From: Streptococcus parasanguinis
GTDB taxonomy: Bacteria; Bacillota; Bacilli; Lactobacillales; Streptococcaceae
NCBI GenBank assembly: GCA_018365265.1
Contig: JAGZKI010000050.1
Coordinates: forward strand, 1-18,229
Direction: 5' to 3'
DNA: 18,229 bases
Made by a program: the position numbers and the translations under genes
Part shown: piece after piece, positions 13,404 through 18,229 of the stretch
Position numbering within the stretch: position 1 is the stretch's first letter
Layout: every line of letters starts with the position of its first letter
The notes under the pieces: generated by a model
What the model was told of the DNA's origin: nothing
The model's input: the letters and a program-made list of their open reading frames with translations, nothing else
Database searches by the model: none

Positions 13404-14645
13404 ATGAAAATTGAAAAAAGACATCTTTTAAATTATTCCATCCTCATTCCCTATTTGATTTTATCCATCATTGGCTTGATTGTTGTCTATTCGACAACAA
13501 GTGCCTTGGCAATTCAAAGTGGAGTGAGTTCGATTCGGATGGTCCGGACACAGGGACTCTTTTTTATCCTTAGTCTCCTAACCATCGCCCTGATTTATAA
13601 ATTTAGCTTAGATTTCCTTCGAAATAAAAAAGTACTGGCTGTTGTCATTTTTGCTGAAGTGATTTTGTTGATTTTGTCTAGGTTTATCACAGATACGGTC
13701 AATGGGGCTCACGGTTGGTTGACAATTCCTGGAGGGTTTAGTATCCAGCCAGCAGAATATCTCAAGGTGATCTTAGTCTGGTATCTAGCCTTGATCTTTT
13801 CTAAACGACAAGACGAGATACGCGATTATGATTATCAAGCCTTGACCCACAATGAATGGATTCCAAGGAATTTAAACGATTGGCGTTGGCTGACCTTGAT
13901 TCTGATTGGAATCGTTGTGATTATGCCGGACTTGGGAAATGCGACGATCTTGGCCTTAACGGTCTTGATCATGATTACGGCTAGTGGAGTGGGCTACCGT
14001 TGGTTTACCTCTTTACTTGGTTTAGTTGTTGGAGCCTCCACCATTGTCCTTGGTTCAATATGGATCATCGGTGTGGACCGTGTCGCTAAAATTCCAGTCT
14101 TTGGTTATGTGGCCAAACGTTTTAGTGCCTTCTTTAACCCCTTTAATGACTTGTCTGGCGCAGGTCACCAATTAGCTAATTCTTACTATGCCATGAGTAA
14201 TGGTGGTTGGTTTGGCTTGGGGCTAGGAAATTCCATTGAAAAACAAGGTTACTTACCAGAAGCGCACACAGACTTTGTGTTTGCGATCGTGATTGAAGAA
14301 TTAGGTTTTGTTGGAGCTAGCTTGATCCTTGCTCTCTTATTCTTCTTAATTCTTCGGATCATTTTAGTCGGTATTCGAGCAAAGAATCCTTTTAATTCGA
14401 TGATGGCCATTGGGATCGGTGGGATGATCTTAGTGCAAACCTTCATTAACATCGGAGGAATTTCTGGTTTGATTCCGTCTACAGGAGTGACTTTCCCCTT
14501 CTTATCCCAAGGGGGAAATAGCTTATGGGTCTTATCCGTAGCGATTGCTTTCGTTTTGAATATCGACGCTAGTGAAAAACGGGCTAAGATGGAACAAGAA
14601 GGCATGGTTTTTGAAGAAAAAGGTAAAATCAAACCTTATTATTAA
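13404..14645 (+). CDS. ftsW: FtsW-type SEDS peptidoglycan polymerase
   Basis: This 413-residue polytopic membrane protein of about ten helices belongs to the SEDS family, which polymerises lipid II into glycan strands at the septum with a partner class B PBP. It has the conserved IPGGFSIQPAEYLK (108-121), NPFNDLSGAGHQLANS (245-260) in the large external loop, the catalytic-type Asp290 in LPEAHTDFVFAIVIEELG, and the final-helix motif TGVTFPFLSQGGNSL (360-374). Its position directly before ppc is, as I recall, the arrangement of pneumococcal ftsW and favours FtsW over RodA. The ribosome site is weak (AGGA eleven bases or GGTGA three bases before ATG), which may limit expression. The C-terminus (EKRAKMEQEGMVFEEKGKIKPYY) is a charged cytoplasmic tail. 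Confidence 0.93.
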   Translation: MKIEKRHLLNYSILIPYLILSIIGLIVVYSTTSALAIQSGVSSIRMVRTQGLFFILSLLTIALIYKFSLDFLRNKKVLAVVIFAEVILLILSRFITDTVNGAHGWLTIPGGFSIQPAEYLKVILVWYLALIFSKRQDEIRDYDYQALTHNEWIPRNLNDWRWLTLILIGIVVIMPDLGNATILALTVLIMITASGVGYRWFTSLLGLVVGASTIVLGSIWIIGVDRVAKIPVFGYVAKRFSAFFNPFNDLSGAGHQLANSYYAMSNGGWFGLGLGNSIEKQGYLPEAHTDFVFAIVIEELGFVGASLILALLFFLILRIILVGIRAKNPFNSMMAIGIGGMILVQTFINIGGISGLIPSTGVTFPFLSQGGNSLWVLSVAIAFVLNIDASEKRAKMEQEGMVFEEKGKIKPYY

Positions 14646-14683
14646 AAGGGAATTGTTAAATGGCTATTCAAAAAGGAGAAAAA

Positions 14684-17509
14684 ATGGTCTTACAAAAATT
14701 AGAGAACTTCACAAATAAAGATATTATCAAAGAAGAAGCCGAAATCTTAACCAATTTATTAGATGATATTACGAAAAATTTGGTTCGTCCGGAAACCTTT
14801 GATAAAATTAGGCAGTTGAAGGATCTATCAAAAACACAGAACTATCGTGAGTTGAATCAAATAGTGGAACAATTGACAAATGAAGAAATGACAGTGATTT
14901 CACGTTATTTTGCCATTTTACCACTCTTGATTAACATCTCAGAAGATGTCGATTTGGCCTATGAAATCAATCATTTGAATAATGTGGATGGTGAATACCT
15001 CGGAAAACTTTCTTCAACCATTAAAGAAGTTGCGAAAAATGAAGATGCACAAGAAATTCTTGAAAATCTCAATATTGTACCTGTTTTAACAGCCCATCCA
15101 ACTCAAGTGCAACGAAAAACCATGCTGGATCTAACCAATCATATTCATGCTCTTCTTCGTCAGCACCGGGATGTTAAGGCTGGTTTAATGAATGAGAATA
15201 AGTGGTATAACAACCTTCGTTGTAATATCGAAATCATGATGCAAACGGATATGATTCGTGACAAAAAATTGAAGGTTACCAATGAGATCACCAATGTCAT
15301 GGAATATTACAATAGCTCTTTCTTACAAGCTGTTCCAAATCTTATGTTGGAATACAAACGCTTGGCAAAAGAGCATGGATTGGAGCTTGAACAACCACGT
15401 CCGATCACAATGGGCATGTGGATTGGGGGAGACCGGGACGGGAATCCGTTTGTAACAGCTGAGACCTTGAAGCGTTCAGCAACTATTCAAAGCGAAGTCA
15501 TTTTGAACTATTACATCGAAAAGATTTCTAAATTATACCGTCATTTCTCCCTTTCAACGAGTCTTTCTAAAACAAGTGAAGCAGTAGCTGAAATGGCAGC
15601 CCTATCCAGTGATACATCCGTCTTTCGTGAAAAAGAACCTTACCGTCGGGCTTTCCACTATATCCAATCAAAAATGATCCAAACCTTGGTCAATTTAAAA
15701 GAATGGACGATGGTGGGAGAAACCAGAGAAGATCGTTATGCTGTTGAGAGATTATTAGGGGCAAACGCTCATCAACAAGGGCCAGTTTCTGATTATATCG
15801 GCAATCGTATCTCTGGAGCTCTAAAGAAAATTTCTGAGAAAGAAGCTCCAGCTTATGCATCAGCTCAAGAATTTAAAGAAGACCTTGAAAAGATCAAAGA
15901 TTCCTTGTTAGAAAACAAATCAGAGTATTTAATTTCTGGTGAGTTTGCAGAACTTCTAGAAGCTATCGATGTTTTTGGGTTCTATCTAGCTTCTATTGAT
16001 ATGCGACAAGATTCTAGTGTGCATGAAGCCTGTGTGGCTGAATTGTTGAAATCAGCTGGAATTAATGACCATTATTCTGATTTATCAGAGGATGAAAAGT
16101 GTCAAGTTCTCTTGAAAGAACTCTTAGAAGACCCACGTATTTTATCAGCAACTCATGCTGAAAAATCTGAACTGCTTGAAAAAGAATTAGCGATTTTCCA
16201 AACGGCCCGTGAATTGAAGGATCGTTTAGGAGAAGAAGTCATTCGTCAAAACATCATTTCTCATGCAACCAGTGTGTCAGATATGTTGGAATTGGCTGTG
16301 ATGTTGAAAGAAGTGGGCTTAGTCGATACGGAAAAAGCTCGTGTGCAAATCGTGCCTTTGTTTGAAACCATCGAAGATTTGGATCACTCAGAAGAAACCA
16401 TGAGAAGTTACTTGTCTCTTCCGATTGCCAAACGTTGGATTGCTTCTAAGAACAACTACCAAGAGATTATGTTAGGTTATTCTGATTCCAACAAAGATGG
16501 TGGATACTTGTCTTCTTGCTGGACCCTCTTTAAAGCTCAACAACAATTGACCGCTATCGGAGATGAGTTTGGAGTGAAGATTACCTTCTTCCATGGTCGT
16601 GGTGGTACTGTTGGTCGTGGTGGAGGTCCTACTTATGAAGCCATCACGTCTCAACCATTGAAATCCATTAATGACCGTATCCGCTTAACTGAGCAAGGGG
16701 AAGTAATCGGCAATAAATATGGAAATAAAGATGCTGCTTACTACAACCTTGAGATGCTCGTCTCTGCAACCATTAACCGAATGATTGCCGAACAAAAGAG
16801 TCCATTCTCTATGTTTGATCGTTTCGGGGAAGTCATGGATAAAGTCGTGAATCGCAGTTACGATATCTATCGTGATTTGGTCTTTGGAAATGAGCACTTC
16901 TATGACTACTTCTTTGAATCAAGTCCGATCAAAGCAATTTCAAGCTTTAATATTGGTTCACGTCCTGCTGCTCGTAAGACCATTACAGAAATCGGTGGTT
17001 TGCGTGCTATCCCATGGGTCTTCTCATGGTCACAAAGTCGGGTGATGTTCCCTGGTTGGTACGGAGTAGGTTCTAGCTTTAAGGAATTTATCGATGAGGA
17101 TCCTGAGAATATCGAAACCCTTCGATACATGTATAAAAACTGGCCTTTCTTCCAATCTCTCTTGTCAAATGTGGACATGGTCTTATCCAAAGCCAACATG
17201 GATATTGCCTTTGAGTACGCTCAATTGTGTGAAGAAGAAGAAGTTCGCAATATCTATCAGATTATCTTACATGAATGGCAATTGACCAAGGACATCATCT
17301 TGATGATTGAGGAACAAGACGAGTTGCTCGCGGAGAACCCTTATCTGAAAGAAAGTTTGGACTATCGGATGCCGTACTTTAACGTCTTGAACTATATTCA
17401 GTTAGAACTGATTCGACGTCAACGGACCGGCCAATTACCAGCCGATCAAGACAAGCTAATCCATATTACGATCAATGGAGTGGCTACAGGATTACGTAAT
17501 TCAGGTTAA
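14684..17509 (+). CDS. ppc: Phosphoenolpyruvate carboxylase
   Basis: This 941-residue enzyme converts PEP and bicarbonate to oxaloacetate and phosphate, feeding aspartate synthesis in streptococci that lack a full TCA cycle. Key motifs are VLTAHPTQVQRKT with catalytic His138, MGMWIGGDRDGNPFVTA, the glycine-rich FHGRGGTVGRGGGP (636-649) with His637, SRPAARK, and the conserved C-terminal TGLRNSG. I chose ATG 14684 because AAAAAGGAG stands five to six bases before it and the product (MVLQKLENFTNKD) aligns with the start I remember for pneumococcal Ppc. An in-frame ATG at 14660, with a weaker AAGGG site, would add MAIQKGEK. A middle segment around GANAHQQGPVSDYIGNR seems longer than in the pneumococcal protein of about 900 residues. 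It follows ftsW closely and is probably cotranscribed. Confidence 0.96.
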   Translation: MVLQKLENFTNKDIIKEEAEILTNLLDDITKNLVRPETFDKIRQLKDLSKTQNYRELNQIVEQLTNEEMTVISRYFAILPLLINISEDVDLAYEINHLNNVDGEYLGKLSSTIKEVAKNEDAQEILENLNIVPVLTAHPTQVQRKTMLDLTNHIHALLRQHRDVKAGLMNENKWYNNLRCNIEIMMQTDMIRDKKLKVTNEITNVMEYYNSSFLQAVPNLMLEYKRLAKEHGLELEQPRPITMGMWIGGDRDGNPFVTAETLKRSATIQSEVILNYYIEKISKLYRHFSLSTSLSKTSEAVAEMAALSSDTSVFREKEPYRRAFHYIQSKMIQTLVNLKEWTMVGETREDRYAVERLLGANAHQQGPVSDYIGNRISGALKKISEKEAPAYASAQEFKEDLEKIKDSLLENKSEYLISGEFAELLEAIDVFGFYLASIDMRQDSSVHEACVAELLKSAGINDHYSDLSEDEKCQVLLKELLEDPRILSATHAEKSELLEKELAIFQTARELKDRLGEEVIRQNIISHATSVSDMLELAVMLKEVGLVDTEKARVQIVPLFETIEDLDHSEETMRSYLSLPIAKRWIASKNNYQEIMLGYSDSNKDGGYLSSCWTLFKAQQQLTAIGDEFGVKITFFHGRGGTVGRGGGPTYEAITSQPLKSINDRIRLTEQGEVIGNKYGNKDAAYYNLEMLVSATINRMIAEQKSPFSMFDRFGEVMDKVVNRSYDIYRDLVFGNEHFYDYFFESSPIKAISSFNIGSRPAARKTITEIGGLRAIPWVFSWSQSRVMFPGWYGVGSSFKEFIDEDPENIETLRYMYKNWPFFQSLLSNVDMVLSKANMDIAFEYAQLCEEEEVRNIYQIILHEWQLTKDIILMIEEQDELLAENPYLKESLDYRMPYFNVLNYIQLELIRRQRTGQLPADQDKLIHITINGVATGLRNSG

Positions 17510-17539
17510 AAAAATCGGAACGACTGTTCCGATTTTTTT
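17510..17539 (+). terminator. Intrinsic terminator after ppc
   Basis: AAAAATCGGAAC (17510-17521) pairs with GTTCCGATTTTT (17526-17537) around a GACT loop, followed by more T. It begins right after the stop codon. Confidence 0.92.
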
Positions 17540-17688
17540 ATTCCCTGAACCCAAAGGAGCAAAAGGTACAGAAAGGCTTAAATAGCAGATTTTAAATGAG
17601 AATTTTCAAAGCTAGATCAGGATCTTTCAGCAAGCTGATAAAATAAAAGAAAAGAAGAGGAATAATTAAGAAAATATAGGTAAAAGGC

Positions 17689-17717
17689 TTGCAATTTTAT
17701 CTAAAATTCGATAGAAT
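17689..17717 (+). promoter_or_regulatory. Promoter of tuf
   Basis: TTGCAA (17689-17694), a 17-base spacer and TAGAAT (17712-17717). The A/T-rich, purine-rich run just upstream (17640-17685) could act as an UP element for this highly expressed gene. The rest of 17540-17640 shows no gene. Confidence 0.82.
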
Positions 17718-17729
17718 AGTAAGGAAAGT

Positions 17730-17752
17730 TAGACTGTATTGCCTACTGTCTA
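17730..17752 (+). promoter_or_regulatory. Small hairpin in the tuf leader
   Basis: TAGAC (17730-17734) can pair with GTCTA (17748-17752), with an inner GT/AC pair, inside the roughly 65-base untranslated leader. It may stabilise the mRNA or be regulatory; the stem is short and could be chance. Confidence 0.3.
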
Positions 17753-17788
17753 TCTATAAAATATATTTTATTGGAGGCTTTTACTCAA

Positions 17789-18229
<441 letters not shown>

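Overview
The window is a stretch of chromosome from a low-GC Gram-positive coccus, almost certainly a Streptococcus of the mitis/sanguinis/parasanguinis type. The evidence is strong AGGAGG-type ribosome sites, streptococcal EF-Tu and PEP carboxylase sequences, an ftsW-ppc gene pair, and a gor gene followed by a three-gene MacAB-like pump. From memory this last order matches pneumococcus, where a PC4-like ydbC gene also lies just before gor. No database was consulted and the species is not assigned.

Layout. Positions 1-1588 hold a DHA2-type MFS exporter running off the left edge, a small decayed gene just before it, and a divergent HxlR regulator. This block looks AT-richer and uses more AGA/ATA codons than the rest, so it is probably acquired. 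At 1804-2439 two small divergent genes follow: an unrecognised protein and the ssDNA-binding ydbC. At 2476-4532 lies a methionine transcription unit: a perfect 17-bp palindrome matching the streptococcal methionine-regulator box, a promoter, a MetE-core-like methyltransferase with a TTG start, and a cyclase-family hydrolase. Glutathione reductase (4531-5880) is convergent to it and divergent from the efflux operon (6060-9233: adaptor, ATPase, permease), whose genes overlap. Then come lysS (9492-10982), a convergent ybaK plus histidine-phosphatase pair (11020-12139), a membrane-anchored GH25 muramidase with no visible ribosome site (12280-13155), ftsW and ppc (13404-17509), and the 5' part of tuf (17789-end).

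How it fits together. Most of the window is core housekeeping: translation (lysS, ybaK, tuf), septal wall synthesis (ftsW, and probably wall remodelling by the GH25 enzyme), anaplerosis to oxaloacetate (ppc), thiol redox balance (gor) and envelope or peptide efflux (macAB-like). The less ordinary parts are the regulated methyltransferase/hydrolase pair, in which two expected metal-site histidines of the hydrolase appear replaced, and the accessory HxlR/MFS block. Promoters and intrinsic terminators could be read for most units. Convergent genes share bidirectional hairpins at 4497-4532 and 10991-11021. No rRNA, tRNA, insertion sequence, phage gene or CRISPR array was seen.
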